64,000 bases of DNA, taken from assembly GCF_001969385.1 (NCBI RefSeq), contig NZ_CP014796.1, positions 1,133,501-1,197,500 of the forward strand, given 5' to 3'. The position numbers and the translations under genes are program-made. This document shows, piece by piece, positions 37,601 through 47,270 of this stretch. The first letter of the stretch is position 1. The number at the start of each line of letters is the position of its first letter. Source of the stretch: Salipiger profundus. GTDB lineage: Bacteria; Pseudomonadota; Alphaproteobacteria; Rhodobacterales; Rhodobacteraceae. The notes under the pieces were generated by a model that saw only the letters and a program-made list of their open reading frames with translations, was not told the DNA's origin and searched no databases.

Positions 37601-37681
37601 GTCGGGGCTCGTCCAGCCTTTTCTGCGGTGCGGCGTAAAAAAACGGGTAAATCCCGCCTTTTGCATATATCTTAATCGCTA

Positions 37682-37735
37682 TTGACAGATTTTAATCTGG
37701 TTATGTTAACGATTCGACCTTATTCATTGAATCGT
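37682..37735 (+). promoter_or_regulatory. AT-rich upstream region of the small protein gene with palindromes and GANTC sites
   Basis: Contains a TTGACA hexamer (37682), the palindrome CAGATT-TT-AATCTG (37686-37699), and an inverted pair ACGATTC / GAATCGT (37709-37715, 37729-37735) in which each arm has a GANTC site, the CcrM methylation target in alphaproteobacteria. A good -10 element at standard spacing is not evident. Confidence 0.4.
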
Positions 37736-37759
37736 CACACTCGATAGGGGAACACAGAA

Positions 37760-37888
37760 ATGCTGCGTACGATCATTCTTGGCACTTGCGTTTCCGTCCA
37801 GGGCACTCTCGAAAAGAAGCTGCCCGACGGTCGCATCGCCGTGCGTGTCGGTACTCAGGTCTACACCGGCACGCCGGTCGCAGCCTGA
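37760..37888 (+). CDS. Small 42-residue protein, unknown function
   Basis: Encodes MLRTIILGTCVSVQGTLEKK to GTPVAA. It starts at an ATG preceded by a purine-rich stretch (GGGGAACACAGAA) and ends 33 bases before a strong terminator. The sequence looks like a small beta-barrel-like peptide (DGRIAVRVGTQVYTG). It has codon use like its neighbours and its own AT-rich upstream region with several inverted repeats. I believe near-identical small proteins are found in other Rhodobacterales, but that is from memory and unverified. It is too short for standard gene callers with strict length cut-offs. Confidence 0.72.
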   Translation: MLRTIILGTCVSVQGTLEKKLPDGRIAVRVGTQVYTGTPVAA

Positions 37889-37920
37889 TCATCGCCCGCA
37901 ACACTTCGAATACACCTTGA

Positions 37921-37956
37921 GAAAGCCCGGACGCAGATCGCGCCCGGGCTTTCTTC
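37921..37956 (+). terminator. Intrinsic terminator of the small protein gene
   Basis: Perfect 10-bp stem GAAAGCCCGG / CCGGGCTTTC with a 13-base loop, then TTCTGTC; 33 bases after the stop. Confidence 0.75.
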
Positions 37957-38008
37957 TGTCCGGCAGGCACGACCCGTCTCGCGCGCGCAGCTCGCCAACA
38001 TCCCACGA

Positions 38009-38040
38009 AAAAGGGCGGCTCCGTCGGAGCCGCCCTTTTC
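38009..38040. terminator. Bidirectional hairpin terminator before infB 3' end
   Basis: AAAAGGGCGGCTCCG pairs with CGGAGCCGCCCTTTT. A-tracts and T-tracts on both sides make it usable in either direction; it probably ends the rimP-infB operon (minus) and backs up the preceding plus-strand terminator. Confidence 0.8.
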
Positions 38041-38059
38041 AGTGTTCGTCAGCACGGGA

Positions 38060-40552
38060 TCAGAGCGAACGCTCGATCTCCTCGCGCTCGAAGATCTCGA
38101 TGACATCGCCGGGGCGGATGTCTTCGTAGTTCTCGAAGGCCATGCCGCATTCCTGGCCCGACTGGACCTCGGCAACCTCGTCCTTGAAGCGCTTGAGCGT
38201 CTTCAGCGTGCCCTCGTGGATCACCACGTCGTCGCGCAGCAGGCGGACCCCTGCGGACCGGCGGGCGATACCCTCGGTGACGAGACAGCCGGCAACCTTG
38301 CCCACGTTCGAGACCTTGAAGACTTCCTTGATCGACGCGTAGCCGATGAAGTTCTCGCGGATCTCGTTCGACAGCAGACCAGAGGCCGCCGCTTTCACGT
38401 CGTCGACGAGGTCGTAGATCACCGAGTAGTAGCGGATCTCCACGCCCTTCTGGTTCGCGGCGTTCCGCGCCGGTGCGTTGGCACGGACGTTGAAGCCGAT
38501 GACCGGGCAGCCCGAGGCTTCGGCAAGGCCGATGTCGGTCTCGGTGATGGCGCCCACACCGTAGTGGATCACCCGCACGCGGACCTCGTCGTTGCCGACC
38601 TTCTCGAGCGCCTGGACGATGGCCTCGGCCGAGCCCTGCACGTCGGCCTTCACGACCACCGGCAGCTCGGAGACGCTCTCGTCGTCCTTGGCCTTCTTCA
38701 TCAGCTGCTCAAGGGTCGTCGCGGCGCCTGCGGCGGCGCGCTTCTCCTTGGCCGCGTGCTCGCGGTATTCGGCGATCTCGCGGGCCTGTGCCTCGGTCTC
38801 GGTGACGTTCAGAACGTCGCCCGCTTCCGGGGTGCCGTTGAGACCAAGCACCTCGACGGGCACCGACGGTCCGGCTTCCTTGACGCGCTCGCCCTTGTCG
38901 TTGATGAGCGCGCGCACCTTGCCGTACTGCTCGCCGACGACGAAGATGTCGCCCTGCTTGAGCGTGCCGTTCTGCACGAGCACCGTCGCGACCGGGCCGC
39001 GGCCCACGTCGAGCTGTGCCTCGATCACCGCACCCTCGGCGGCCCGATCCGGGTTCGCCTTGAGTTCGAGAACCTCGGCCTGCAGCGCGATCGCCTCGAG
39101 CAGGTCGTCGAGACCTTGGCCGCTGTGCGCGGAAACTTCGACGTCCTGCACCTCACCGGACATCTCTTCCACGATCACCTCGTGCTGGAGAAGGTCGGTG
39201 CGCACCTTGGTCGGGTTGGCCTCGGGCTTGTCGATCTTGTTGATCGCCACGATCATCGGGACACCCGCCGCCTTGGCGTGGTTGATGGCCTCGACGGTCT
39301 GCGGCATCACCGCGTCGTCCGCCGCAACCACCAGCACCACGATGTCCGTCACCTGAGCGCCGCGCGAGCGCATCGAGGTAAAGGCCGCGTGGCCGGGCGT
39401 ATCGAGGAAGGTCAGCACGTCGCCGCCCTTCGTCGTCACCTGGTAGGCGCCGATGTGCTGCGTGATGCCGCCGGCCTCGCCGGAGGTCACGTTGGCTTCG
39501 CGGATCTTGTCGAGCAGCGAGGTCTTGCCGTGGTCGACGTGGCCCATGATCGTGATGACCGGGGGACGCGACACGAGATCCTCGGGCTTGTCCTGCTCGA
39601 GCTTGATCACGTCCTCGACGTCGGCATCGGACACGCGGGTCACGCGGTGGCCGAATTCCTCGATGATCAGTTCCGCGGTGTCGGCGTCGATCGACTGGTT
39701 CTGCGTCGCCATGATGCCGTTCTGCATCAGCGACTTGACCACATCTGCCACGCGCTCGGCCATACGGTTGGCGAGTTCCGCCACCGTGATCGCCTCGGGA
39801 AGCTGCACATCGCGCACGACCTTCTCGCGCTGCTGGCTGCCACCCATGGCCTTCTGACGCGCCCGCTCCTGCTTGCGCTTCATCGCCGCCATGGATTTCT
39901 GCCGGCCGCCCTCGCCGCCGAGCGCCTGGTTCAGCGTCAGCTTGCCGGACCGCCGTCCACCGTCGCGGCCCTTGCCGCTACGGCCACGCTCTTCACGCTC
40001 GCGGTCGGCCTTGCGCTGCGGCTGCGCCGTCTTGGGTGCAGCACGTGCGGGTGCGGCCGCCTGGCCGGGCTCCGCGGTCTTGGGTGCGGCAGCGTCGGCC
40101 TCGGCCTTCTTGGCGGCCTCGGCCGCCTCCTTGGCCTTGCGCGCCTCTTCCTCGGCTTTCGCCTTGGCCCGCTCTTCGGCTTCGCGCTGCTCGCGCTCTT
40201 TCTGTTCCTTTTCCGCGCGGAGACGTTCACGCTCTTCGGCGCGGGCCTTTTCCTCGGCCTCGCGCTTGGCCTGCTCATCGGCTTCGCGGGCCTTGGCGGC
40301 CTGCAATGCCTTCAGGCGGCGTTCCATCTCGGCATCGGAAATCCCAGCCGGGCGCTTGCCACCAGAGCCGCCGGGGGCGCTGCCACCCTTGGAACCGCCA
40401 CCGGCTCCGGGTTTGGGCACCACCACGCGCTTGCGCTTGGTTTCCACCACGACATTCTTGGTACGCCCATGGCTGAAGCTCTGCTTCACGGATCCCGAAC
40501 GGGGACCTCCACCACGAACACCCAGAGTCTTTTTGCCGTCGTTATCGCTCAT
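38060..40552 (-). CDS. infB: Translation initiation factor IF-2
   Basis: GTPase that brings initiator fMet-tRNA to the 30S subunit and promotes subunit joining. The 830-residue protein has a long Lys/Glu/Ala-rich N-terminal region (about residues 60-220, charged repeats such as [19 protein letters not shown]). The G domain follows with G1 [13 protein letters not shown]3 DTPGHAAF and G4 [10 protein letters not shown]. Domain C2 is at the C-terminus. Its ATG directly abuts the ylxR stop. Last gene of the rimP-nusA-ylxR-infB operon. Confidence 0.97.
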   Translation of the reverse strand: MSDNDGKKTLGVRGGGPRSGSVKQSFSHGRTKNVVVETKRKRVVVPKPGAGGGSKGGSAPGGSGGKRPAGISDAEMERRLKALQAAKAREADEQAKREAEEKARAEERERLRAEKEQKEREQREAEERAKAKAEEEARKAKEAAEAAKKAEADAAAPKTAEPGQAAAPARAAPKTAQPQRKADREREERGRSGKGRDGGRRSGKLTLNQALGGEGGRQKSMAAMKRKQERARQKAMGGSQQREKVVRDVQLPEAITVAELANRMAERVADVVKSLMQNGIMATQNQSIDADTAELIIEEFGHRVTRVSDADVEDVIKLEQDKPEDLVSRPPVITIMGHVDHGKTSLLDKIREANVTSGEAGGITQHIGAYQVTTKGGDVLTFLDTPGHAAFTSMRSRGAQVTDIVVLVVAADDAVMPQTVEAINHAKAAGVPMIVAINKIDKPEANPTKVRTDLLQHEVIVEEMSGEVQDVEVSAHSGQGLDDLLEAIALQAEVLELKANPDRAAEGAVIEAQLDVGRGPVATVLVQNGTLKQGDIFVVGEQYGKVRALINDKGERVKEAGPSVPVEVLGLNGTPEAGDVLNVTETEAQAREIAEYREHAAKEKRAAAGAATTLEQLMKKAKDDESVSELPVVVKADVQGSAEAIVQALEKVGNDEVRVRVIHYGVGAITETDIGLAEASGCPVIGFNVRANAPARNAANQKGVEIRYYSVIYDLVDDVKAAASGLLSNEIRENFIGYASIKEVFKVSNVGKVAGCLVTEGIARRSAGVRLLRDDVVIHEGTLKTLKRFKDEVAEVQSGQECGMAFENYEDIRPGDVIEIFEREEIERSL

Positions 40553-41233
40553 TCAGCTCTCATATCCTTTCCGGCGGCCCCTGCCGCCACCGGCGGCCTT
40601 CGCCGCCCCGGCAGCCCCTGCTGCCGTGTCCGCGTCGGCCCTTCCGACGCGCAGGCCCTTCAGTCGTTGGGCCTCCTCTACAACACGTTGCGTGAGTCCG
40701 CCAGCGCCAAGCGCCGCGTGTATCACCTTTTCCCGTCCGAAGGCCAGCCCCAGCTCGTCCGCCGTGAGCCAACCGATGTACGATCCCCAGCCGGGGGTCG
40801 ACAATTTCGTCTTGCCGCGCGCCGATCCGTCCTCGGCCTGGATCAGCACATCGGCCTCTTCCTTGCCCAACCAGTCCTTCACCTTCTCGTATCCGGCGAC
40901 GGCGCCGCCGGACTTGCGCGCGAGGCTGATCAACTCGACCACCCGCCGCGCCAGCATCTGCTCGACAAGCTCGGGAAGCGCGTCGGGGACCTTGACCGGC
41001 GCCCGTGCGGCGCGGGCAAAAAGCCCTTTCGCCGCCGCCTTCTCGAGTGCCGACCGGGTCGAAGAGACCCAGATTCCGCGACCGGGCAGCTTGCCGGCGA
41101 TGTCCGGCGCCAGCTGCCCCTCGGGCCCGACCACGAAGCGGATCAGTCCGGATGCGGGCTGCGACTCGCCGGTGGCGATGCAGCGACGCTCCGGGCCGTC
41201 GGCCCGGTCCTTATCCCGTCCGCCCCGGCTCAC
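40553..41233 (-). CDS. YlxR/L7Ae-domain RNA-binding protein
   Basis: A 226-residue protein combining an N-terminal YlxR (DUF448) domain (RRCIATGESQPASGLIRFV, PGRGIWV) with a central L7Ae-like RNA-binding domain (about residues 90-190, LISLARKSGGAVAGYEKVK, VIHAALGAGGLTQRV). A Gly/Arg-rich tail follows. Fusions of this kind sit between nusA and infB in alphaproteobacteria and are thought to bind rRNA or transcription/translation RNAs; a distinct role is unproven. The stop TGA abuts the infB start and the gene begins two bases after the nusA stop. Confidence 0.88.
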   Translation of the reverse strand: MSRGGRDKDRADGPERRCIATGESQPASGLIRFVVGPEGQLAPDIAGKLPGRGIWVSSTRSALEKAAAKGLFARAARAPVKVPDALPELVEQMLARRVVELISLARKSGGAVAGYEKVKDWLGKEEADVLIQAEDGSARGKTKLSTPGWGSYIGWLTADELGLAFGREKVIHAALGAGGLTQRVVEEAQRLKGLRVGRADADTAAGAAGAAKAAGGGRGRRKGYES

Positions 41234-41235
41234 GT

Positions 41236-42876
41236 TCAGGCCTCTTCCCCGGTCTCGGCGCCTGCCTCGACCTCGGTGTCATCGGCCTCTTCGTCCTCGT
41301 CGACCTCGGGTTCGAGCTCGGCGGGATCGACCCAGCCCAGAAGGACCCGGGCGGTCATGATGAGGTTCTGCGCCTCGGCAAGGTCCACGTCGAAGGGTTC
41401 GAGAAGGCCGTCATCCTTGACGCGCTCGCCGTCGCTGATCGTCCAGCCACCGGCCAGTTCCCAGTCGGCACAGGTGGCGAAGTCTTCCAGCGTCTTGATG
41501 CCGTCTTCCGCCAATGCCTCTACCATTTGGGGTGTGAGGCCGTCGAAGTCAATGAGGCTGTCCTCGGCACCCAGTTCGCGCGCCTTCTCGAGCGCCTTGC
41601 GGGCCTGCTCTTCGAGGAATTCGCGGGCACGGGTCTGAAGCTCCTGCGCGGTGTCCTCGTCGACGCCGTCGATGACCAGAAGCTCGTCGAGCTCGACATA
41701 GGCCACTTCCTCGAGGTTGGTGAAGCCCTCGGCCACGAGCAGCTGCGCGAAGAACTCGTCGAGATCGAGCGTGTCCATGAACAGCTGGGTGCGCTCCTCG
41801 AATTCCTTCTGGCGGCGCTGGCTTTCCTCTTCCTCGGTCATGATGTCGATGTCGAGGCCGGTCAGCTGCGACGCGAGGCGCACGTTCTGACCGCGGCGGC
41901 CGATGGCCAGCGAGAGCTGCTCGTCGGGCACCACGACCTCGATGCGCTCGGCGTCCTCGTCGAGAACCACCTTGCTCACCTCGGCGGGCTGCAGCGCGTT
42001 CACGAGGAAGGTCGGCATGTCCTCGTTCCACGGGATGATGTCGATCTTCTCGCCCTGCAGCTCGTTCACCACGGCCTGCACGCGGCTGCCGCGCATACCG
42101 ACGCAGGCGCCCACGGGGTCGATGGAGCCGTCATAGGAGATGACGCCGATCTTGGCGCGCGAACCGGGGTCGCGGGCCACGGCCTTGATCTCGATGATGC
42201 CGTCGTAGATCTCGGGCACTTCCATCTTGAACAGCTCGGCCATGAATTCCGGCGCGGTGCGCGACAGGAAGATCTGCGGCCCACGCGCTTCGCGGCGCAC
42301 GTCCTTGATGTAGCAGCGGATGCGGTCGCCGGGGCGATACGCCTCGCGGCCGATCTTCTCGTTACGGCGCAGGATGCCTTCGCCACGGCCGATGTCGACG
42401 ATGACGTTGCCGTATTCCTCACGCTTGACGGTGCCGTTGATGATGGTGCCGGCGCGGTCCTTGAACTCGTCGTACTGGCGGTCACGCTCGGCTTCGCGGA
42501 CCTTCTGCAGAATGACCTGCTTGGCCGACTGCGCCGCGATCCGGCCCATGTCGACCGGCGGCACTTCCTCGACGTACTGGTCGCCCACCTTGGGGTCGGC
42601 CATGTACTGCTTGGCCTGCGCGACCGTCATCTCGGCCTGGTAGTTCTCGAGTTCCTCGTCCTCGACCACGGTGCGGACGCGGGTAAAGGTCGCGCGGCCG
42701 GTCTTGCGGTCGATGCTGACGCGGATGTCCATCTCGGAGCCGTAACGGCTCTTGGCGGCCCGCGAGAGGCTTTCTTCCATCGCCTCGATCACGAGCGTGG
42801 GGTCGATCATCTTCTCGCGCGCCACGGCCTCGGCGGTCTGCAGAAGCTCAAGCTGGTTGGCAGAGGTGATTGCCAT
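41236..42876 (-). CDS. nusA: Transcription termination/antitermination protein NusA
   Basis: RNA polymerase-associated factor controlling pausing, termination and rRNA antitermination. The 546-residue protein has the N-terminal domain ([20 protein letters not shown]), the S1 domain (about 135-200), and two KH domains with [18 protein letters not shown] and [16 protein letters not shown]. Two C-terminal helix-hairpin-helix-like repeats follow ([33 protein letters not shown]), and the tail is acidic. It starts seven bases after the rimP stop, within the infB operon. Confidence 0.97.
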   Translation of the reverse strand: MAITSANQLELLQTAEAVAREKMIDPTLVIEAMEESLSRAAKSRYGSEMDIRVSIDRKTGRATFTRVRTVVEDEELENYQAEMTVAQAKQYMADPKVGDQYVEEVPPVDMGRIAAQSAKQVILQKVREAERDRQYDEFKDRAGTIINGTVKREEYGNVIVDIGRGEGILRRNEKIGREAYRPGDRIRCYIKDVRREARGPQIFLSRTAPEFMAELFKMEVPEIYDGIIEIKAVARDPGSRAKIGVISYDGSIDPVGACVGMRGSRVQAVVNELQGEKIDIIPWNEDMPTFLVNALQPAEVSKVVLDEDAERIEVVVPDEQLSLAIGRRGQNVRLASQLTGLDIDIMTEEEESQRRQKEFEERTQLFMDTLDLDEFFAQLLVAEGFTNLEEVAYVELDELLVIDGVDEDTAQELQTRAREFLEEQARKALEKARELGAEDSLIDFDGLTPQMVEALAEDGIKTLEDFATCADWELAGGWTISDGERVKDDGLLEPFDVDLAEAQNLIMTARVLLGWVDPAELEPEVDEDEEADDTEVEAGAETGEEA

Positions 42877-42883
42877 TTTCTTC

Positions 42884-43468
42884 TTACTCCTCCTGAGCGG
42901 CCGCGTCGTCGGCCTGGATATCGTCGAATTGGGTTTCGTCCACGGCCTGGGCCTTGCGGGCGCGCAGCATGTCGCGGACGAGGTCATCTGTCATCACGAG
43001 CTTGGCATCGCTCAGCCAGTCGAACTGCAGGCCGATGGTCTGGTCCTCGCCGTTCTCCTCGATGTTGAGCAGCACCTCGCCACCTTCGACACCGGCGAGC
43101 ATGCCACGCCAGCGCTTGCGGCCGTCGATCATCTCGTGGGTCTCGATCTTGGCCTCGTAGCCCTCGTAGGTGTCGAAATCCTTGAGCCGCGTGAGCGGCC
43201 GGTCGATGCCGGGGCTCGACACTTCGAGCGTGTAGGCGTCGAGAATCGGGTCTTCGACGTCGAGCACCGCCGAGACGGCGGTCGAGATGTCGGCGCACTC
43301 GTCGACCTCGATGCCGCCCTCGGGGCGTTCGGCCATGATCTGCAGGGTGGATGTCTTGCCGCTCATCAGGCGAATGCGCACGAGCTCGAACCCCATGTCC
43401 TCGATGACGGGGGTGATGATCTCGGCGATGCGCCGGTCGATGGCGGATTTGGCGATCAGGTCGGTCAT
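42884..43468 (-). CDS. rimP: Ribosome maturation factor RimP
   Basis: Required for late 30S subunit assembly. The 194-residue protein has the N-terminal segment [20 protein letters not shown], the conserved [20 protein letters not shown] (residues 81-100) and an SH3-like C-terminal domain. The start [11 protein letters not shown] at 43468 is chosen by family length; an ATG at 43486 is in frame. A terminator-like hairpin with a seven-U tail lies directly upstream, suggesting attenuation of the rimP-nusA-ylxR-infB operon. Confidence 0.95.
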   Translation of the reverse strand: MTDLIAKSAIDRRIAEIITPVIEDMGFELVRIRLMSGKTSTLQIMAERPEGGIEVDECADISTAVSAVLDVEDPILDAYTLEVSSPGIDRPLTRLKDFDTYEGYEAKIETHEMIDGRKRWRGMLAGVEGGEVLLNIEENGEDQTIGLQFDWLSDAKLVMTDDLVRDMLRARKAQAVDETQFDDIQADDAAAQEE

Positions 43469-43491
43469 TCTCCGGGTCCGATGCATGAAAC

Positions 43492-43514
43492 AAAAAAACG
43501 GGCGCGCGGCCCGT
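43492..43514 (-). terminator. Terminator-like hairpin in the rimP operon leader (possible attenuator)
   Basis: On the minus transcript: ACGGGC-CGCGC-GCCCGU followed by a seven-base U-tract, ending about 24 bases before the rimP ATG. A promoter candidate lies upstream of it, so the hairpin would be inside the leader. Confidence 0.6.
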
Positions 43515-43569
43515 CGATCTTTCCCGGTGGAGCTTCGGAGGAGGCCCCGACGCGCCGCTGTTGATGGGC

Positions 43570-43598
43570 CATATACGCGCCACGATTCGATTCCGCAA
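43570..43598 (-). promoter_or_regulatory. Probable promoter of the rimP-nusA-ylxR-infB operon
   Basis: On the minus strand TTGCGG and TATATG are separated by exactly 17 bases, about 100 bases upstream of rimP and after the gloA stop. Confidence 0.5.
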
Positions 43599-43693
43599 GG
43601 GGCGCGTGCAACGCAAGCCCCGCGCCGGCCGCCCCGCGGGCCAAGACGAAGGCAGGCCCGGCCCGGGCGGTTTGCCCCGGGCCGGGCCCGGTG

Positions 43694-44089
43694 TCAGGCG
43701 AAGCGGCCCTCGCGCGCCAGCACCTCGATCTGGTAGCCGTCCGGGTCGGCGACGAAGAAGAACTTCGCGACGACCTCGCCCGCGGGAGCGAATTCCACCA
43801 GCTTGCGCGGATTCAGCCCCTCGGCCTCGAACCTTGCGTGCTCGGCCTCGAGGTCGTCGACCGACACGGCAAGGTGGCCATAGCCGTCGCCGAGATCGTA
43901 GGGCTCGGTGCGGTCCTTGTTCACCGTCAGCTCGAGCTCGAAGCCGCTTTCGGCATTGCTGAGGTAGACCAGCGTGAACTCCGGGAAGTCGAGCCGGTCG
44001 GCCACGGTCAGGCCGAATGCCTTTTCGTAGAACGCCAGCGAGCGCGCCTCGTCGAGCACGCGGATCATGCTGTGAATGGCCTTCGCCAT
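43694..44089 (-). CDS. gloA: Glyoxalase I-type lactoylglutathione lyase
   Basis: Detoxifies the methylglyoxal-glutathione hemithioacetal to S-lactoylglutathione. The 131-residue VOC-fold protein begins with a metal-binding His (AKAIHSMIRVLDEARSLAFY) and has the second-half motifs GYGHLAVSVDD and FFFVADPDGYQIEVL, with the His and Glu metal ligands in the usual places. The start at 44089 is chosen because AAGGAG is eight bases upstream of it and too close to the ATG at 44095. It is divergent from dapD, with 73 bases between. Confidence 0.9.
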   Translation of the reverse strand: MAKAIHSMIRVLDEARSLAFYEKAFGLTVADRLDFPEFTLVYLSNAESGFELELTVNKDRTEPYDLGDGYGHLAVSVDDLEAEHARFEAEGLNPRKLVEFAPAGEVVAKFFFVADPDGYQIEVLAREGRFA

Positions 44090-44162
44090 GGTCATGTCTC
44101 CTTTTCTTGCGGGAAGCCGCCCGCTATAGGGCTGGAAAACCGGATCGCACGAGGAGACGAAG

Positions 44163-44990
44163 ATGTCCAACGCACAGCTCGAAGCCGCCATCGAAGCCGC
44201 CTGGGAGGCGCGCGACACCATCACGCCGTCGACCGGGGGCGAAACCCGCGAGGCCATCGAGGACACGCTGAACGCGCTCGACAGCGGCAAGCTGCGCGTC
44301 GCCGAGAAGCCCGAGGGCGGCGACTGGGTCGTGAACCAGTGGGCCAAGAAGGCCGTGCTTCTGGGCTTCCGGCTCAAGGACATGGAGCAGCAGGACGGCG
44401 GCCCGCAGGGCGGCCACTGGTGGGACAAGGTCGACAGCAAGTTCAAGGGCTGGGGCGACAACGAGTGGGGCGCCGCCGGCTTCCGCGCGGTGCCGAACTG
44501 CATCGTCCGCAAGTCCGCCTACATCGCGCCGGGCGTGGTGCTGATGCCGTCCTTCGTGAACCTCGGCGCCTATGTCGACGAGGGCACCATGGTCGACACA
44601 TGGGCGACCGTCGGCTCCTGCGCACAGATCGGCAAGGGTGTGCACCTGTCGGGCGGCGTCGGCATCGGCGGCGTGCTGGAGCCCATGCAGGCCGGCCCGA
44701 CCATCATCGAGGACAACTGCTTCATCGGCGCCCGCTCCGAGGTCGTCGAGGGCGTCATCGTGCGCGAAGGCTCGGTGCTGGGCATGGGCGTCTTCCTCGG
44801 CCAGTCGACCAAGATCGTCGACCGCGAGACCGGCGAAGTGATGTACGGCGAAGTGCCGCCCTACTCGGTGGTGGTCTCGGGCTCGATGCCGTCGAAGAAC
44901 GGCGTGAACCTCTACTGCGCCGTCATCGTCAAGCGCGTCGACGAGAAGACCCGCTCGAAGACCGGCATCAACGAACTGCTGCGCGACTGA
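44163..44990 (+). CDS. dapD: 2,3,4,5-tetrahydropyridine-2,6-dicarboxylate N-succinyltransferase
   Basis: Succinylates tetrahydrodipicolinate in the succinylase branch of lysine and diaminopimelate synthesis. The 275-residue protein has an N-terminal helical domain ([24 protein letters not shown] region) and a left-handed parallel beta-helix built of hexapeptide repeats (residues 105-240: [40 protein letters not shown]). The pathway partner dapE lies 7.5 kb downstream, now separated by the nested mobile element. A clear terminator follows. Confidence 0.96.
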   Translation: MSNAQLEAAIEAAWEARDTITPSTGGETREAIEDTLNALDSGKLRVAEKPEGGDWVVNQWAKKAVLLGFRLKDMEQQDGGPQGGHWWDKVDSKFKGWGDNEWGAAGFRAVPNCIVRKSAYIAPGVVLMPSFVNLGAYVDEGTMVDTWATVGSCAQIGKGVHLSGGVGIGGVLEPMQAGPTIIEDNCFIGARSEVVEGVIVREGSVLGMGVFLGQSTKIVDRETGEVMYGEVPPYSVVVSGSMPSKNGVNLYCAVIVKRVDEKTRSKTGINELLRD

Positions 44991-45053
44991 TCCGTGCCGG
45001 GAACAGGGCGCCCATGCCGCGATGCGGCGCGCCCGACGGCACGATAAATCCAG

Positions 45054-45080
45054 AAGGCGGGGGAACTTCCCCGCCTTTTT
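45054..45080 (+). terminator. Intrinsic terminator of dapD
   Basis: AAGGCGGGG / CCCCGCCTT stem (9 bp), 6-base loop, then TTT, about 65 bases after dapD. Confidence 0.85.
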
Positions 45081-45141
45081 GCTTGTTATGACCTGCATGA
45101 GCCGGCGCAGTCCGGCACGACATTTGAAAAGAGGTTAGGTC

Positions 45142-45396
45142 ATGACCGGAATCGGTTGGTTTGCGGCAATCATCGTCGGCGGTATCGCCGGCTGGCTCGC
45201 GGAAAAGTTCATGAACTCGAACATGGGCATCATCATGAACATCATTCTCGGCATCGTGGGCGCGATCCTGCTGAACGCCGTCCTGATGTTCATCGTCGGC
45301 TCGACGCTGGGCGGCTGGATCGGTCAGCTCATCATCGGCTTCATCGGTGCCTGTATCCTGATCGCCATCGCCCGCGCCGTCCGCGGCCGGGCCTGA
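45142..45396 (+). CDS. GlsB/YeaQ/YmgE-family stress membrane protein
   Basis: An 84-residue integral membrane protein of the transglycosylase-associated (DUF-type) family induced by stress in many bacteria; biochemical function is unknown. It has three membrane helices (GWFAAIIVGGIAGWLAEKFM, IIMNIILGIVGAILLNAVLM, LIIGFIGACILIAIAR) and the family glycine pattern GGWIGQLIIGFIGA. It is a single-gene unit between the dapD terminator and its own strong terminator, with AGAGGTTAG upstream of the ATG. Confidence 0.88.
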   Translation: MTGIGWFAAIIVGGIAGWLAEKFMNSNMGIIMNIILGIVGAILLNAVLMFIVGSTLGGWIGQLIIGFIGACILIAIARAVRGRA

Positions 45397-45423
45397 CGTC
45401 CGGAAGGTTTCCCTACGCGACAG

Positions 45424-45458
45424 AGGCCGCGCGCTCATTTGAACGCGCGGCCTTTTTG
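45424..45458 (+). terminator. Intrinsic terminator of the GlsB-family gene
   Basis: Perfect 10-bp stem AGGCCGCGCG / CGCGCGGCCT with a 10-base loop, then TTTTG. Confidence 0.85.
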
Positions 45459-45496
45459 TTGCTCTGTCTTTAACAATCCAAGGAACTGGCCGGCCC

Positions 45497-46528
45497 ATGT
45501 TCGCAGACCTGTCGCTCACGCTTCTGCTCGTCGTTTTCGCCATCGCGGGCGCCATCGTCGTCGCCGCCTCCATCCGCGCGACGGGGCTGGCGGATGTCAT
45601 CGCCGACCGCACGCGCATGGGCGAGGCCATGGCCGGCGGCATCATCCTCGGCGGCGCGACCTCGCTTTCGGGCGTCGTCGTCTCGATCACGGCTGCGGCC
45701 GGTGGCGACGCAAGCCTCGCGGTCTCGAACGCGGTCGGCGGCATCGCCGCGCAGACGCTGTTCCTTGCCATCGCCGACCTGCTGCACAAGCGCGCCAACC
45801 TCGAACACGCGGCCGCCGAGCCCGCGAACCTGTTCCAGGCTGTGATGCTGATCGTCCTGCTCAGCCTGCCCATCGCCGCCATGGCTGGCCCGGACATCGC
45901 CTATTTCGGCGTCCACCCGGTTTCGGTCGTGATGTTTCTGGCCTATCTAGCAGGCGTGAAGCTGTCCTCGGCGGTCAGCGAGAAACCGATGTGGCGGCCG
46001 GTGGAGACCCGCGAGACCCGGCACGACGAACCCGAGGAAGACACCGACCCCAACGCCTCGGCCAAGGGACCGGCAATCACCTTCGCAACACTCGTTGCCG
46101 TCATGGGGTGCGCGGGCTGGGTCATCAGCCAGATCGGCGGCGAGTTCATCACCCGCTTCGGGCTGGCCTCGAGCCTAGTGGGGGCGCTCATCACGGCGGT
46201 CATCACGTCGCTGCCGGAACTGGTCACCACGCTCGTGGCGGTGCGGCGCGGCGCCCTGCAGCTTGCGGTCGGCGGCATCATCGGCGGCAACACCTTCGAC
46301 ACGCTGTTCCTGGTGTTCTCGGACGTGGCCTATCGCGACGGCGGCATCTTCCAGGCCGTGGGCTCGACCGACCTCTACTGGCTCGCCACCGGCATGCTGA
46401 TGACCGCGATCCTGCTGGGCGGGCTCATCCTGCGCCAGCGCGAGGGTCCGGCCCGCATCGGCATCGAAAGCGTGCTGCTCATGGGGATCTACGCCTGTGC
46501 CGTGGCCGTCGAGCTCTTTTCCCACTGA
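45497..46528 (+). CDS. Sodium/calcium exchanger (CaCA) family protein
   Basis: Cation antiporter of 343 residues with two inverted Na_Ca_ex repeats. Each repeat has the ion-binding alpha motif: MAGGIILGGATSLSGVVVSI in the first (residues 38-60) and VITSLPELVTTLVAVRRG with GGIIGGNTFDTLFLVF in the second. A polar linker rich in Glu and Asp (RETRHDEPEEDTDPNAS) separates the halves. About ten membrane helices are visible. Which ions move is not determinable. It follows the GlsB terminator and appears to be its own unit. Confidence 0.88.
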   Translation: MFADLSLTLLLVVFAIAGAIVVAASIRATGLADVIADRTRMGEAMAGGIILGGATSLSGVVVSITAAAGGDASLAVSNAVGGIAAQTLFLAIADLLHKRANLEHAAAEPANLFQAVMLIVLLSLPIAAMAGPDIAYFGVHPVSVVMFLAYLAGVKLSSAVSEKPMWRPVETRETRHDEPEEDTDPNASAKGPAITFATLVAVMGCAGWVISQIGGEFITRFGLASSLVGALITAVITSLPELVTTLVAVRRGALQLAVGGIIGGNTFDTLFLVFSDVAYRDGGIFQAVGSTDLYWLATGMLMTAILLGGLILRQREGPARIGIESVLLMGIYACAVAVELFSH

Positions 46529-46595
46529 GCCCGGGGCGGGCTTGACAGTCGCCCGCCCCTGCCGCATCCCGCGCCAAACTGCGGGAGTCCTCAGG

Positions 46596-46958
46596 ATGGC
46601 GAACAGCAAGAAACCCTCGAAGCAGCAGGTCTACACGCTTCTGGTCGAGGTCGGCCGCAAAGCCGGCGACGGACTTCCCGAAGGGGCCACCGGGGCGGCA
46701 TTGATGTGCTACGCTTCCGGCGTCGACGAGGCCGAAGCGGTGCGCGAGACCGTGGCCATCCTCAAGCAGGCCGACATGGCGCCGCTCGACGTGACCGGCT
46801 ACGGCACCGAAGAGGAACGCCGCGCACAAGGCCACGAGATCGGCGAGGACGAGCAGGCGCTGATGCAGCGCGCACTCGAGGAGAACTCGGTGATCGTGTC
46901 GCAAGTCAGCCCCTTCTTCGGCGACGAGGACCGGGACGACCGCCCGCCGCTGCACTGA
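46596..46958 (+). CDS. Hypothetical protein, 120 residues
   Basis: A small acidic cytoplasmic protein with no signal peptide or membrane segment. It starts MANSKKPSKQQVYTLLVEVG and has a helical central part (VDEAEAVRETVAILKQADM), then an acidic Asp-rich tail. I do not recognise the family. Codon use matches its neighbours, GGAG occurs about 12 bases before the ATG, and it lies 67 bases after the exchanger gene, so it is probably a real gene of this locus. Downstream the nested mobile element begins after about 235 bases. Confidence 0.68.
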   Translation: MANSKKPSKQQVYTLLVEVGRKAGDGLPEGATGAALMCYASGVDEAEAVRETVAILKQADMAPLDVTGYGTEEERRAQGHEIGEDEQALMQRALEENSVIVSQVSPFFGDEDRDDRPPLH

Positions 46959-47193
46959 GCCCCCGGCCGACGGGCCTTCCAGACAGGCCGCCGTTCGTCG
47001 GAAGCGCTCCCGTGTCGGCAGGAACATGGCGCCTTCGCGCCCCTTCATCAGACCGCGTGGCGCCCGGCATCGGGACCAAAGCGACGCTGGTGGAGGAAAC
47101 GCACGTGGCAGGCGTTGGAAACGCCCGAGCTGCGGCTTCGGTCCTCCCCACGCCCTAGGCGAAAACAGGATTCGAAGACCACGCGCCGCTCTT
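46959..47193. other. Gene-free stretch between the hypothetical gene and the insertion sequence
   Basis: No supported gene or RNA is visible. Short frames lack ribosome-binding sites. The stretch was presumably part of the original gap ahead of dapE before insertion. Confidence 0.5.
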
Positions 47194-47200
47194 GATGGTG

Positions 47201-47211
47201 TGGACGCCCCC
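47201..47211 (+). repeat. IS1111-type subterminal inverted repeat, left
   Basis: TGGACGCCCCC, the reverse complement of 52394-52404. Confidence 0.7.
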
Positions 47212-47270
47212 TCACGGCATCGCTGTGCCAAGGTAGCGGTGTCGAAATTCGCTACGAGGAGGAAGCGTCC

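Noticed and set aside
37671..37710. CtrA-type TTAA-N7-TTAA site upstream of the small protein
   Set aside because: TTAA boxes are present but at spacing of 10 or more rather than seven.
38042..41638. 1,198-codon frame opposite infB, ylxR and the nusA 3' end
   Set aside because: Antisense shadow of three well-supported genes.
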